Shown here piece by piece: positions 1 through 10,460 of a stretch of DNA of 23,368 bases (position 1 is its first letter; each line of letters begins with the position of its first letter). The DNA comes from Fragilaria crotonensis (Eukaryota; Bacillariophyta; Fragilariophyceae; Fragilariales; Fragilariaceae). The stretch spans positions 1 to 23,368 of the forward strand of contig JAKSYS010000807.1 of the NCBI GenBank assembly GCA_022925895.1, in the 5' to 3' direction. The notes under the pieces were generated by a model that was not told the origin of the DNA, searched no databases, and saw only the letters and a list, made by a program, of their open reading frames with translations. Made by a program: the position numbers and the translations under genes.

Positions 1-2140
1 TTTATTCTTTAAGTGGACTCAAACATTCCTTGAACTCTGTGTGATTTAACAACTACCAATCTCATCATCAATCCTTTTTCTTCCGTTTGGCATTCTTGAA
101 CAACAAGACATTAGAGAAAGCAAGGCAGGATCAATCTTCTAAATCTCTTGCTCTACCTTTGCCAACAACAAAATGCAATTGGTATGATGCTTCAATGCTT
201 CCTTGGAGAATTCCTTTGTTGGTGCCAAGCAAGATAGCCAGAAGATTTGGTAGAACCAGGGTAAAAATGTAGCATATAGCAACCTGCGGCCGGGTTTACT
301 TACCCCAGTCATCAATTTAGCTAGTTCAGCAAGAATGCCTGCTGGAGAACTAACTGTCCTCCTCTACACCAATAATTGTGCTGACTCAAGTGAAAGCACA
401 TTGAGCAGTACATGTCAGTGTTGCAACAAATCAAATTGTGCATGTCAGTGCTGAGCAAAAGTGTTCAAAATGCACTGTTGCCCATATCTGGATGCATGAA
501 GAATCACAATTTATGCGGCCATTGCTCAACTTGTTGAAGGAATGCCCTGTCATCCTCTTGTGGCACTCCCTATCCCAATTTGATATCGGTATGATGCATC
601 TTACTTTGAGAATCTTAACTGAACTAAGGCACTTATGCAGTGCCAAGGCAGTGAAGAAAATAAATGCAAGAAACATTGCTGGCTTTGAATGCTCCACAAA
701 CAATTACCACTAAATTCCTTCCACCCATCAAAGTCATCATTGATGGATGGCATATTCACCTTCAACTTCTCTTGATGGCAGTGGCACATTCTTCTTGATG
801 ATTAACTTGCCTTGCTCCATCCAAAATGAATGCGGCTTTCTCACGTTCTTTACTATCCTCCTATGGGATATTGATGCGAAGAATGTTGTCATCATAATTC
901 CTTCCCCTACATGAGCTCAAGATTTCCTGCCAATAATGGTGGAATTCGTGGCAAAGCTTGTATTGTCACGGGAGTGAACTAGCTACACTAGTGGTGGTGG
1001 TGAAACAACTGAACGTCACGATGCTTCCTGGGGCATTAGTGGGGCAGCTGCTGCTGTCCTGGCTGGAAAGAACAGCCAAACAGCAGCCACTTGTCCCAGA
1101 GTCCTAAAAACTTTGACTTGTTGCGATCAAGAAGGCGGGACAGCTCATTTTGGCATCGATAGCTCCTCAATGCTCTTGCGCAGCATTCAATTTCCATAAC
1201 AGAACATCACTGTCACCTATCACGTCAAATGCCACGAAAGAACATTCAATCACTAACGCCATGTAACACAAGAACATCAGGAAGCAGCTTGTTGGTTGAG
1301 GGCAAGGTGTCAGTAGCAAACAGGGAAGTTGTATTGACTTACTATAGTAGATTCTTTTCTTGTCAAACAGCATGCAGGTGAGGATCCCTTGAGCTTGCCC
1401 AATTGCAGGGGGTTAGCAACTGCCCCCACCAATCTCTGATCGCCTACCACACCGAAGACAAGATGCGCTGAAGACACAAATGCCTTCCCCATACCGTGTT
1501 TAGTTTCACTGGATACCTCTGGGATCATTCTCTAAGTGCCTACAGGGGTCATCACACTCACAGCCATTGACATTGAATAATCCCGAGAAGTTGAGACACA
1601 ATTTTGATGACCTCACATTTGTGATGGACTGTACTATCTCACTTGAAAAGTCTTTCATGGGCTTCAATGGAAGTGCATGTCGTAGAAGGGACCAAATAAA
1701 GGCAAATTGTACAAACTTTCATTTTCATGTTGCATCATTGATGCTGTGACACTAAACAGCAGAGGTCACATTGTGTCCTCTCTCATCACCCTTTGCTGAA
1801 GCAATGAATCGAGCACATCATTTCTCTCTTTTCTTGCTGAATTGATATTGATATAGTGGATGTCATGGTCACGAAACCCTTGGAGTGAAAAAATATACAA
1901 GTCAGCTCCACAATGTTTAAGGACTTCATTACCAACAACGTTGAGGAACCCCTCCCCTGCTGCTCCTTGCCTCAATTGGGGTTGATATCAATGAGATGTC
2001 AAAGTCAGACATTCCCGGGAATGGAAAAAATCACTCAAAAAGTTCAGCTCCATAATTTTTTAACACCTCCAGTACCAAACAACATTCTGCAATCCGCGAT
2101 GTAAATTATGCAACCATTCACTCAAGATAAGACGGAGCAT
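1..2140. other. Low-GC stretch, no recognisable gene
   Basis: Only short open frames (about 60-90 codons) occur on either strand. None shows a motif, a family resemblance, a consistent codon pattern or a convincing intron chain. The composition resembles the other low-GC blocks of the window (about 6.1-6.9, 12.9-14.5 and 19.8-21.7 kb), so I infer old, heavily mutated repeat DNA. No terminal repeat or coding remnant was found to prove it. Confidence 0.5.
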
Positions 2141-2382
2141 TTCTGAGTTGGTCAATACGGTGTACAGGGTTTATGAATACCAAGGGTGTTTATTCCTCCC
2201 ATCGGGTGGCGAGTCAATAGCCTCTCATTTAAAACCTACACCTGCAAATGGAGAACGACCAGCTAAGGAAACAGGAAAGGCGGATGAGGACCGGATTCCG
2301 AGGACTGATACTCTGATTGCCCAACTGAGTGCTACAACTAATCATTAGATTCATTCGGATATCAGTGAATTTCGATCAGAGC

Positions 2383-3039
2383 CAATGCCGACGAAATTGT
2401 CCGACCAGCCTGATTAGACGGTTTCGTTTTCTTTCAACCCGTCCGTTTCTAACGAAAGCAGTTGGCACTTCCAGCATAATTGATCCGCCTGAAATGACAT
2501 TGGCACCAGCCGAAGTTGCCACCCAGCTGGCTGAGTCCCCAGGTCAACTTTCTTGTTTCGATATTGAGGTAACGGAAAGAACTTCCAGCCTCCGCAACGG
2601 GCAATGCGTCATGCCCCTCTTGCAACGTCAGGACGACAATATCATGCAGAAACCTCACGTATCGTTTGCTAGGTTCCTTGTTAGCTGGTGGATGTGTTAT
2701 TTCCAAGGATTCATTTCCCTCGCACTCACTGCCGTTTTGGAAGAATCCATTCACTAGCACAGAAGCGGCAGTCTTTTCAGCTGCCTGTTCAGTTTCAGTG
2801 CTGAATCAGGGCTTTTGCAATTCCTCGAGGCATCCTCCGCTAGACTGTCTGCACTATCCATAACCTCAGCTGCTCTTTTAGCCCCAGATACTGGTCTCCC
2901 AGACGAGTTGGAGCAAACAAGACGCACCGATGGCGTCGTGGTTTGGGCATGTCATCGCCGACGTGCGGTCTTTAGTATCGCGACGTCCTTGTGCCTGTCG
3001 AGAAGGGCCCATCCCTCACGAGTTCTCGCGTATGCCCAT
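2383..3039 (-). other. Coding-like tail of the DUF6824 locus, exons unresolved
   Basis: Downstream of the second DUF6824 exon the minus strand keeps peptide that looks coding but changes frame. About 2930-3055 reads REVITEWAYARTREGWALL. About 2750-2930 reads AKRAAEVMDSADSLAEDAS. About 2449-2800 reads through TETEQAAEKTAASVLVNGFF and KLTWGLSQLGG. About 2383-2470 can end as ADQLCWKCQLLS and a stop. Plausible acceptors include TTTCAG at about 2489 and TTCAG at about 2803. I infer further exons of the same gene, because proteins of this family often carry a long variable C-terminal region, but I could not build one consistent exon chain. A separate small gene or decayed coding DNA remains possible. 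Confidence 0.4.
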
Positions 3040-3557
3040 TCAGTAATCACCTCGCGTCTTTGACCTGGGCGTTACCATCTCTACGTAGTCCATTATTGCA
3101 ATACCTTCCCTCTTCAGCTGACTTCTTGTTTTGAGATTCAAGTCAAGATGCTTCTGCACCAACCCTGATCGGTCTCGAAGAGAATGTCCGACCTGCAAAG
3201 GAGAAAATTGTGAGGCTTCTGAGGACTGCGCTGGTGGTTCAATACTACGAGTAAAATCCACGCTTCAAACCTTACCTTCATTTTCGTCGCACTGTACGTG
3301 ATCTCTGCAAATATTCCTCTTTTGTCTCGCTGAAAGCGATATCCTGCTGCTAGTGCAATATCGATGACGGTGCGGACGAGACCGGTTTTAAAGCTGCGGG
3401 ATTTACTGTCAACGTACTCCTGAATAAACATATCCACAAGTCGTCGAAAGCGTCGATTCCCAATGAAGTTGTACATATTATGCCCTCGACCGATCAATAT
3501 GTCTCGGTCTCCTGGTCGTACCAGATAACTCGATTCTGAGCGGGGAGATTTCTCCAT
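3040..3557 (-). CDS. DUF6824 domain protein, two clear exons
   Basis: Exon 1 runs 3557 to 3276 and exon 2 runs 3192 to 3040. The 83-nt intron (3275-3193) has donor AAG|GTAAGG and acceptor TTTGCAG|GTC. Splicing in phase 0 gives 144 residues. The ATG at 3557 sits in ACCATGG, a strong initiation context; an open frame continues upstream to 3710 but that part looks non-coding. Residues about 17-104 carry the DUF6824 signature: GDRDILIGRG, then NFIGNRRFRRLV, SRSFKTGLVRTVI, GYRFQRDKRG and, across the splice junction, KMKVGHSLRDRSG. The family is greatly expanded in diatoms; its function is unknown, and a nucleic-acid-binding or regulatory role is only suspected. The stop at 3040 may be artificial: removing a 40-nt candidate intron (3104-3065, GT...CAG) extends the frame into coding-like peptide downstream. 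I see no membrane segment or signal peptide. Confidence 0.8.
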
Positions 3558-4460
3558 GGTGCACGTTGTGCTGACAGAAACGTCGAGGCATTCGCTGCTG
3601 TGGATTCGTGTGATTGAGCCCTGAGTGAAACTGATGCAAAAAGGACCTTGAAAGAAGTTCCGCTGTTCGGAAAATCGCCTTTCTGCATGGTGTACTTGCA
3701 TTGGTATCATACCCGAGACCCGAGTATGCTGTTACGGTACTGTACACCTACCTACGACGTATGCATATAATACAAAAAAAACACGGCATGCATAGGCCAC
3801 AGGATGTACCAGGTACTAGTACCACGTACCACGTACCATATACAGTGTACAGGTAGATGTATGCATACGTCATGCAACGTGCAGCCACAAAAGCATAAAA
3901 CGGAACTTTGGCATGAACATATATACCGATACGATGTATAGGTATATATATCGTGTCATGCATCATGCATCATGCATCATATGAACAAGCAGAATTTGCT
4001 ATATGTTTGGTGTGTGCATATTCATAAAAGTGCAACAACGCAACAACTCCTTGTGAGCATACGCATACGTACGACAGCGACGCGCACCGCACCTTTGCAC
4101 ATGGTTACCTGGTTACCTAGAGTTGTACGACGGATATAAGCGAACGACGCTTACAAGAACTTCGGTACCACGGTACGAATACCCTATCGCCTGAAGGCAA
4201 ACGAATGACCTTGACAACCAGGCTGCAGAAATGATCGCAACAATCAAGCGATTTATTGTCTACATGTACAAGTACCAGGTATGCATACAGTACAGATCAA
4301 AGTATGATATCTTCACATAAGTTGTTGACTGTTCCCAGTTCCCGGTCACATGTGAAACCCGCCCTGTGTGAAGATAGCCCAATGCTTCCTCTCTATACAG
4401 TACATTTATCTGATACCAGGTACTAGTACAAGGTACACGTCGACAGCGATCATGAACCGT
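3558..4460. promoter_or_regulatory. GTAC-rich upstream region of the DUF6824 gene
   Basis: This gene-free stretch lies directly 5' of the minus-strand DUF6824 gene. I counted 19 GTAC tetranucleotides between 3737 and 4438, where about three would be expected by chance. Many sit in palindromic contexts such as GGTACTAGTACC and in short direct repeats (ACCACGTACCACGTACC near 3815). ATGCAT and TATA-like tracts are also frequent. The position is compatible with a promoter or enhancer, but no defined core element was identified. It could equally be a degenerate simple repeat. Confidence 0.35.
3957..3980. repeat. CATGCAT microsatellite
   Basis: Three perfect copies of the 7-bp unit CATGCAT are followed by CAT. 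The unit contains the palindrome ATGCAT. It lies in the GTAC-rich upstream region. Confidence 0.85.
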
Positions 4461-4624
4461 TTCGAATTCGTGCGCACGAAATTGCAATTTATTCGTCTTT
4501 CGGAAACGTCAATTTGCGAACACGAAAGACTGACGCACGCTGACAATTTAAATATTGAACATACACATACCAATAGGCAGCCATAGCAAATTGAGAACGA
4601 CCATAAAGTCATACATGCATGGTA

Positions 4625-4647
4625 CCAGTTAAAAAGGGCTTAGAACC
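4625..4647 (+). repeat. Left terminal inverted repeat of the MITE
   Basis: These 23 bp are perfectly complementary to 5321-5343. They are preceded by TA within the palindrome GGTACC. Confidence 0.85.
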
Positions 4648-5320
4648 GATAAAATGGCTTAGGACCATTAATGCGTTAAATTTTTTTGTGCCTACACAAA
4701 AAGCTCGCATTTTGTCGAATTCGACCTGTACTTGTATGCAAAAGTTGCTCGTATACCCATCCCACACAAGTAACTGACTGGGTGCAAAACGGCATCTCAA
4801 CTTCATTTCAAGGAAATTGAACTGGCAGATTCGCTGAGAATTTCAATGCACCTTGCAAAATTTCACGCTTCAAGCTGGGCCAGCCGTTTGATGATACATC
4901 ATAGGACTCAGTTTTTTCTATACCTGCGAAAAAAATATTAACTCCTATAACGTCAGTATTGATCCTAAACTCACTCATGTCCGTGGATCAAAAAACTCTT
5001 GGATATCTTGGTACAAAATCTACAGCAGAAGTAACGTAGCAGTAAAAGTGGATCATTCGGCAAATGCGTGAAAAAAAATTCCCGCCAACATATAAATTTT
5101 ACCTCATGTACGGATAAAATTGTATGTATGGCTTTGAACCAATGCAGCGACGAACGAGTCAATTGAGAAGGTGAATGAATCGACAACTTTGTTGTCCAGT
5201 ACTTAAATGATTAACTTTTAGTGTGTAAAAGAAGCAAAATAAGCTTTCCTAAACGAGCTGAAGTTGGAAAGGATGCATTTTGAGAAAGATACTGTGAGTC
5301 GAAAAATGCGTTAAATCATT

Positions 5321-5343
5321 GGTTCTAAGCCCTTTTTAACTGG
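5321..5343 (-). repeat. Right terminal inverted repeat of the MITE
   Basis: This is the perfect inverted copy of 4625-4647, followed by TA. The match ends where the flanking sequences diverge. Confidence 0.85.
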
Positions 5344-5505
5344 TACTCGTCGCAACTTATCTGGATTACAAAGTACTTGTACCATACTCGGAGTATGTCG
5401 TAAAAGTTGTGACGCTCGCGTTATGATCTCGTCTCAACCCCCTAAACGTAAAATCTGTACTGGGCATGGTCTTTTCACTGATGTTCAGCCATCATCAATT
5501 CAGTT

Positions 5506-6110
5506 GACGGGCAAGGCGTAACTTCATGCCGTGTAGGATGTCCCAGACCAAATGGCCACGCTTCTGCCTACCCGGCAAGATGATCTAAGTACACAAATTG
5601 GCAGGATTGTTGTGAGTCGAGACATGGCTGGTGATGCATTTGCCTATTGCTGCAGACTTCTTGCACTGTGTGGTAGCATTCTGAATTGAACTTCTTCCTT
5701 GACATTGACTCAGGTTAAATGTCTGACATTTTGTCACAAGAATTGGACTTCTTCCTTGACTTTGACTCTGGTTCAATGTCTGACATTTTGTCACAATAGA
5801 TGAAAGATGGCCCACTAAAGGGAACACCCCCAGCATATGCAGTTTATAGCAAAGTCCCCTCAATGATTCCACGCTATTCTTTGTACCTCCATCTCCATTC
5901 TCAAACATGATGGGTTCAATTGTTGCCTTGTTCTTCAAAGAGGACCATGCCATGACAGGAGACATGTTGAGGTCATTTCGGAACCCATTTTGTGATCACC
6001 TTGTACATTGATCTCCTGTTTGATTGAAGTCTAAAAGAAGTTGCATATCAGCATCCTTCCCTTAGGTGGAGGTGGTGCATTTGGTGTCATTGTCTATCAG
6101 ATGTTACCAT
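5506..6110 (-). pseudogene. Ty1/copia polyprotein relic, RNase H end
   Basis: The minus strand carries a broken copia RNase H domain. In order it reads DFNQTGDQ (equivalent of the usual DSDHAGD), LNMSPVMAWSSLKNKATIE, ESLRGLCYKLHMLGV, then in another frame PSFIYCDKMSDIEPES, then CYHTVQE, KCITSHVSTHNNPANLCT and finally LPGRQKRGHLV. These blocks follow the order and spacing of the copia C-terminus. A TAG follows LCT, at least two frame changes interrupt the domain, and a 57-bp tandem duplication sits inside it. I found no integrase or reverse transcriptase upstream, nor LTRs, so only the 3' end of the pol region survives. It is not functional. Confidence 0.78.
5684..5797. repeat. 57-bp tandem duplication within the copia relic
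   Basis: Two adjacent 57-bp units (5684-5740 and 5741-5797) differ at a few positions. On the minus strand, in the domain's own frame, each unit encodes 19 residues of the type CDKMSDIxPESxSRKKxNS, the RNase H segment around a catalytic acidic position. The unit length is a multiple of three, so the duplication itself does not shift the frame. Confidence 0.88.
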
Positions 6111-6896
6111 TATGATTTTGTAAAGACACAACAAATTTCATAGGTTAATCTCTGGTAGAACCTTTTCCAAGAGGATGCAGGCTTTAAACAACCTTGGCAG
6201 ATCACTATCTGTGAGAGTGCCAAGGTCCAGGGAAGAAGGCAGCCATACATTGTTGGGTAGTGCTTTTCCTAGCTGTGTTGGGTGGAAGTAGTTGGTGTGG
6301 AGGAATGTGAGTAGATTCCTAGTAAGCATTGGACAAGGAATCGTTTATTTCTTTTCTGTGTTTTGCCTTCTTTGAGATATGTAGCTGGTGTTGTCTTAAA
6401 TTGTTGCAGCCATTGTGGTCAGACAGCCCAGATGGGCAAATTTGAAGGAGCTTGGTCAAAGTGACAAGAATGTTGCGGCATAACACTTAAACTCTGATAC
6501 ACGTTTCTTACCACTAACTAGAGTCTATTTCTAGGTGAGTGCCTTTCATGTTGCTGGCCCTGAGGCCTGGACATTTTGGGAATTATATTTGAAGAGAACA
6601 AGGGTAGTGTGAACTAATGCATCTCCAATAAGAGGAAGCACTCAGCATTAGGAAAAAAATCAGACCTTATGAGCAGCAGCAACAAGAATACCAGAGTAGT
6701 CGTGGAGCAACAAGCAAGAATCCAGCCAAAGGGGTTGAGGAGGTACACTGAAGGATCAGTGGAACAGAAGGGGTGTCGGGTGACAAAGACATTGGCTCCT
6801 CGGACCAAACATAGATAATCACATTCCTCCTTACCGTCAGATACAGTGTCGCCTGTGAACTAGTAATGAACCCATTGCAACAAAAAACCATCTATT
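6111..6896. other. Low-GC gap, no recognisable gene
   Basis: Only short open frames are present, with no match to copia integrase or reverse transcriptase on either strand. The composition rises sharply in GC near 6.9 kb, which I take as the 3' border of the LINE. It is probably further decayed repeat DNA. Confidence 0.45.
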
Positions 6897-7023
6897 TTAC
6901 GTACTGCCGCAGCGACCATGACTGAGATACGCTCGACCCTCACGGTTAGACACATCTCCCGAAGGAGTGCGTCCAACGTTTGTAGTCCCATACTGTCCCC
7001 GAGGTGACCCTGCTAAGGGGTCC

Positions 7024-7990
7024 TCATCCCTGTGCCGGTGCGTAGTACTCCCGGATGGACCGTACGTTTTGGATGGCTTTAGCTTTCCCACTATGAAGAC
7101 TCTGAATGAAAGTCGGCCCGTTGATTGTTAACCATGTCTGAATAACCCAGGAGGGTTGTTCCAGGTGAGTCCTTACATCAGGAAATAACAGAGCCTGCGC
7201 ACTTCGTTCCATATTGTTTCGTTGATCGTAGATCCATTTTAACTTCCGTGTCATTTCTTGCTTCTCCTTGTTTATCGCTCTTGTGGCCTCATCTTTACCA
7301 TGCACATCCGCGTTCCGCTGGATCCATAACTTATGCCATTCTTTCCAGATAACCATGATAAAAGTGACCTGGCGGCCACATTTTCCAGGGTTGTCTTTTG
7401 TAAACTGATTCCAAATTTCATACAAATGCGTGTTTTGAATATCTGCCCAATGCTGACAAAACCTGCCATTAAACAGCTGCCTCCAACCTATTCTCTTTTG
7501 AGCATCAATGAGAGGCAGGATGTAATTCTTGCGCAAAGTAGACCGCTTGCGGTGCGTCGTGGAGTTCCTGTCCCAAATAGAGCCATAGACCGCTTGCGGT
7601 GCGTCGTGAGTTCCTGTCCCGAATAGAGCCACTGCCGGACTGCTTCCAAAAGCAAGCTTGACTAGGTGCGTACGTATTATTGGTGATACACGCATCACAA
7701 AGGTCGTGAGCAATTAATGACGCCGTTGATTTCGTTTGGCCGATGGACACCTGAGTATAGTATGATTGCAATCCTGGTGAAGGGACGCACAGCAAGTTGT
7801 CCTTTATGCATTCGGTTCTTCTGGCTGTGGGTTGGGAGAATACCATGAGCAACCTTAACGTAGTGCCGACGACGGGGAATCTGCTTCCAAAGCATTCTTC
7901 CATGTGCCTGCCAATTGATGGATGCTGTGGTAGCTTCCGACCATTTATTTCTTGTTCGTATGTATTCCAATAAGGGAGGGCCGCAATACG
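7024..7990 (-). pseudogene. LINE C-terminal region
   Basis: The 5' part reads TASINWQAHGRMLWKQIPRR and HYVKVAHGILPTHSQKNRM, a region that in intact relatives precedes a cysteine/histidine cluster. That cluster is scrambled here by frame changes around 7.70-7.85 kb. From about 7500 to 7024 the frame is good again: IGWRQLFNGRFCQHW, IWKEWHKLWIQRNADVHGKD, MTRKLKWIYDQRNNME and, near the stop, VRSIREYY. A short tandem duplication at 7539-7631 interrupts the part between. The function of this region in the element is unknown. Confidence 0.72.
7539..7631. repeat. 46/47-bp tandem duplication
   Basis: Units 7539-7585 and 7586-7631 both begin TAGACCGCTTGCGGTGCG and differ by one indel and one or two substitutions. 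Each contains the hairpin-forming ACCGC-TT-GCGGT. The two units lie inside the LINE C-terminal coding region and shift its frame. Confidence 0.85.
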
Positions 7991-8041
7991 CTTGGCGTAC
8001 AGCTGCCGCCAGAGATGGTGATGTGACGGTACCTTGTTTGA

Positions 8042-8660
8042 TTAAATATACTGGACTCTAGCATGTGATGTGAGAGGCACTATTGTGCAATATTGTCCGT
8101 GATGATTTTGGAATTGCCCTGACAAGGTATCTGCATCAACGTTCAGACGTGCCATTAGTGGGAGTTGGTCATATGGGAGTTTGTCGTCCTGTTGACCTTT
8201 GACGTATTTTAGACATGACCCATCAGGTAATTGTTCCAAGGCACTTTGAATCTCAATAAGAATATCGCAGTCCGGGCATAAGACATCGAGAACGACTTTG
8301 GCACCATCAATTTGCACCGGCTCATCTTATGGCAGAAGATTTTTATCTCCTCCTCCAATGGTCTTGAGAACACTTTGATTATCCGTTGTAAGTTCTCCAT
8401 TCCAAGGGTTGACCTTCCCAGTGAATTCTGCGATTCAAATGAGGAACCTCAGAATGGAAAACAATCTGTATGCTTCGGAGCGATACAATAATGGATAAAG
8501 ACCTTGCGCAGGTCCCATCCCTGTTGGCGCTTGGACACCAAGATCCGTACTAAGCACCCATCTAAAGGCTCATTGGGTCATAAACCGGACCGAGCCATCT
8601 TACGCTGCTCGGAGGCCGTGTGAAAGTGCTTCGCGTAGCGCGTTGGGGTCGTCTACATGC
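8042..8660 (-). pseudogene. LINE RNase H domain with four nonsense changes
   Basis: Translated through its stops, the minus strand gives the RNase H core in order. First is DGSVRF (first catalytic Asp) at about 8.61 kb, then FRWVLSTDLGVQ, then YRSEAYRLFSILRFL (catalytic Glu). LTTDNQSVLKTI (third acidic residue) follows at about 8.38 kb, then YVKGQQDDKLPYDQLPL and LNVDADTLSG. In-frame stops precede DGSVRF, split MTQ from AFRW, fall between LRFLI and IAEF and follow NLLP. Such domains remove RNA from the cDNA hybrid in RNase H-bearing LINEs. This copy cannot make the domain. Confidence 0.78.
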
Positions 8661-9355
8661 ATAGTAGTCAATTGGAGGACATCAAATTCCCCTGGTTCCA
8701 ATGTGTTCACGTAAGCGTGGAATATTGCTGCGCGATCCGTCGGTCTTGGAAGTCACAGAGTTGGGTGAACTACTGTGTCCCATAGCCAGTAATAAAGGGT
8801 TGTGTGCATATGCTTTGACATCAATTGAACTGCATGCGTCATTCTTCTTGATCTTATTGTGCTGTCGCCGACGAGGGTTGAGACGATATTCGCCTGGCTG
8901 GGTGGTTTGTTGGAGTACAGACTTGGTACAAGTCTAAGTCGACTCGGATGTAGAGTCTCCGTTTACGAAGGTGAGCAAAATGTTGTAGGCGTTGCAGTTA
9001 TCTCGGATGTAGCCACGAGCCTATCGGTTTGTGAAGTTGTCCGTTTCCTATACTCCATAATTTGTTCGCTCTTCTCCATAGCATCCATTTGTCTTCGGAT
9101 GGTGGGTCTTGATTAACGTGAAGTCACGTCGTTGCACTGCTCTGTATTGACGGGTTTCCTGCCAGTTTGTTGAGATCAAGTGAAGTGCCAGAAGTGTCAG
9201 TGAGGCAGATCCAAGACAGTGATTGCCTGTAGGAATAATTGACAATAATCTAAACGACGAATCTGTGCTGCGGTGAATTTTTTGGATTTTAAAATGTGAT
9301 CCATGATATGTTTGTCAGCTTGGCACTGGAGTGTTGGCACTCTTGTTTCAACAAG

Positions 9356-9664
9356 TTAGATGGTTGCATTGATGATGTTGGCCATGAATGTGCGCATCCA
9401 TGTCAACCATCGCCACTCGAGATGAGGCAAATCTTCGTATACTCGTTGGAGGATTGAATATGATGTCCCGGCTGTCATTTGTGTCCATGCCATTGTACAG
9501 TGTAACAGTTTTCCAGAAATGGTATTTGGTTGTCGCAAATCTTTTATTGATGTGGTAATTTGACCGACGCCTTGATGCATGTAGAGGTGTCTGAAGTTTG
9601 CTCCTCCATACGCCATAAGTCCATACCGCCTGATAAAGTGCAATTCTCCACTTCATTCCAAGCA
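9356..9664 (-). pseudogene. LINE reverse transcriptase, distal part
   Basis: This part reads RRYGLMAYGGANFRHLYMHQ, GVGQITTSIKDLRQPN, LLHCTMAWTQMTAGTSYSIL and LPHLEWRWLTWMR. That sequence corresponds to the region well downstream of the polymerase active site in related diatom LINEs. It is joined almost directly to the RT N-terminal block (GMKWRIALYQA at about 9.65 kb), so the palm region with the catalytic aspartates is absent. The sequence that follows, 8.66-9.35 kb, is the frame-broken connection to RNase H. Confidence 0.7.
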
Positions 9665-10460
9665 TCATATCATAATCTGCTTTATATATATGTATGACGC
9701 GCGTACGATGGAAACAGATCTGATTGTCGGGATCTTTAAAAGGATTGTGTTAAAGACAGTCCTCCACAGCTGGTAAGCATATCCTCTTTCCAATGCATAA
9801 TCTATGTCAACATGGAGGGTCAGCAAACAGCCTTGCATGTGATTCCATTTGTCTTTCTTTGCTTCTTCCTCTGGCATTCCATCCTCTAAATCAGAATAGG
9901 CATGTCGCGATATCAATGCTTTATAATGTCCAAGGTGCATACTGGATGGGGGAGTTGATGTCGATTCTGTCCACACTCGTAATTTGTCCACGTATTCTTG
10001 CTCCGTGATTTTAAGGTATGATTCTCTTGCCGCCATTTCTGCCGAATGCTGCAAGTGGTGTGTAAGAAAAGCTACGTTTTCGTCGAGACCCGTTGCATCA
10101 TACGTCCCATTCAATACATCATCTAAACTGACCCCATTGCCACAAAAATCAACTTGTTTGATCAACTGTGCGACAGTAAACAGAGGTCCATGCTTTTGCC
10201 CGAAATGCTTCTGATTGCACTGAAGTAAATGGTACAATATTTCTGTGAGAACTACGATTTGCCTCCATTGCATACAGTGCTTAGGATCACTACTAGCAAG
10301 GTGGAGTGGTGTTTTGATCCTTGTAACTCCCTGACGCTCGTTCACCTGAACTGCTTTCAGCTTCCTAAACAGTTGTTTTATATCTTCCGATTTTACAGGT
10401 TCTGAAGTTTTGTACTGTGTTCTTTGTCTGATTTAAGTGGAGAAGCCGATAGGACTTTGA
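9665..10460 (-). pseudogene. LINE reverse transcriptase, N-terminal part
   Basis: A 226-codon open frame (9665-10345) reads ERQGVTRIKTPLHLA, KHCMQWRQI, NQKHFGQKHGPLFTVAQL, VWTESTSTPPSSMHLGHYKA (the Ser/Thr-Pro-rich motif ahead of the RT fingers) and ALERGYAYQLWRTVFNTILL. It is the longest intact stretch of the LINE. The frame then breaks at IHIYEADY-like sequence near 9.69 kb. The polymerase core expected next is missing. Weak continuity upstream (10461-10860) links it to the endonuclease. Confidence 0.75.

Larger units (their letters stand above)
4625..5343. mobile_element. MITE-like element with 23-bp TIRs
   Basis: The ends are perfect 23-bp inverted repeats (4625-4647 and 5321-5343) that begin CCAGTTAAAAAGG. 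TA directly flanks both ends (4623-4624 and 5344-5345), and GTAC is also present at both ends if the TIR is taken as starting at CAGTT. A TA target duplication fits Tc1/mariner-type elements. The 719-bp interior is AT-rich and holds only short minus-strand open frames (65 and 71 codons) without a DDE transposase motif, so I call it non-autonomous. A motif AATGCGTTAAAT near each end (about 4670 and 5305) is present in the same orientation. The family is unnamed here and no parent element is visible. Confidence 0.78.

Noticed and set aside
2329..2757. 142-codon open frame on the plus strand
   Set aside because: It lies opposite better coding-like peptide on the minus strand (TETEQAAEKTAASVLV and following) and has no motif, so I treat it as a shadow.
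4971..5186. 71-codon minus-strand frame inside the MITE as a transposase remnant
   Set aside because: No DDE or helix-turn-helix motif can be seen, and the frame is too short to support a call.
6138..6329. Minus-strand open frame as copia reverse transcriptase
   Set aside because: No RT motif is visible and the sequence does not align with the expected region upstream of the RNase H relic.
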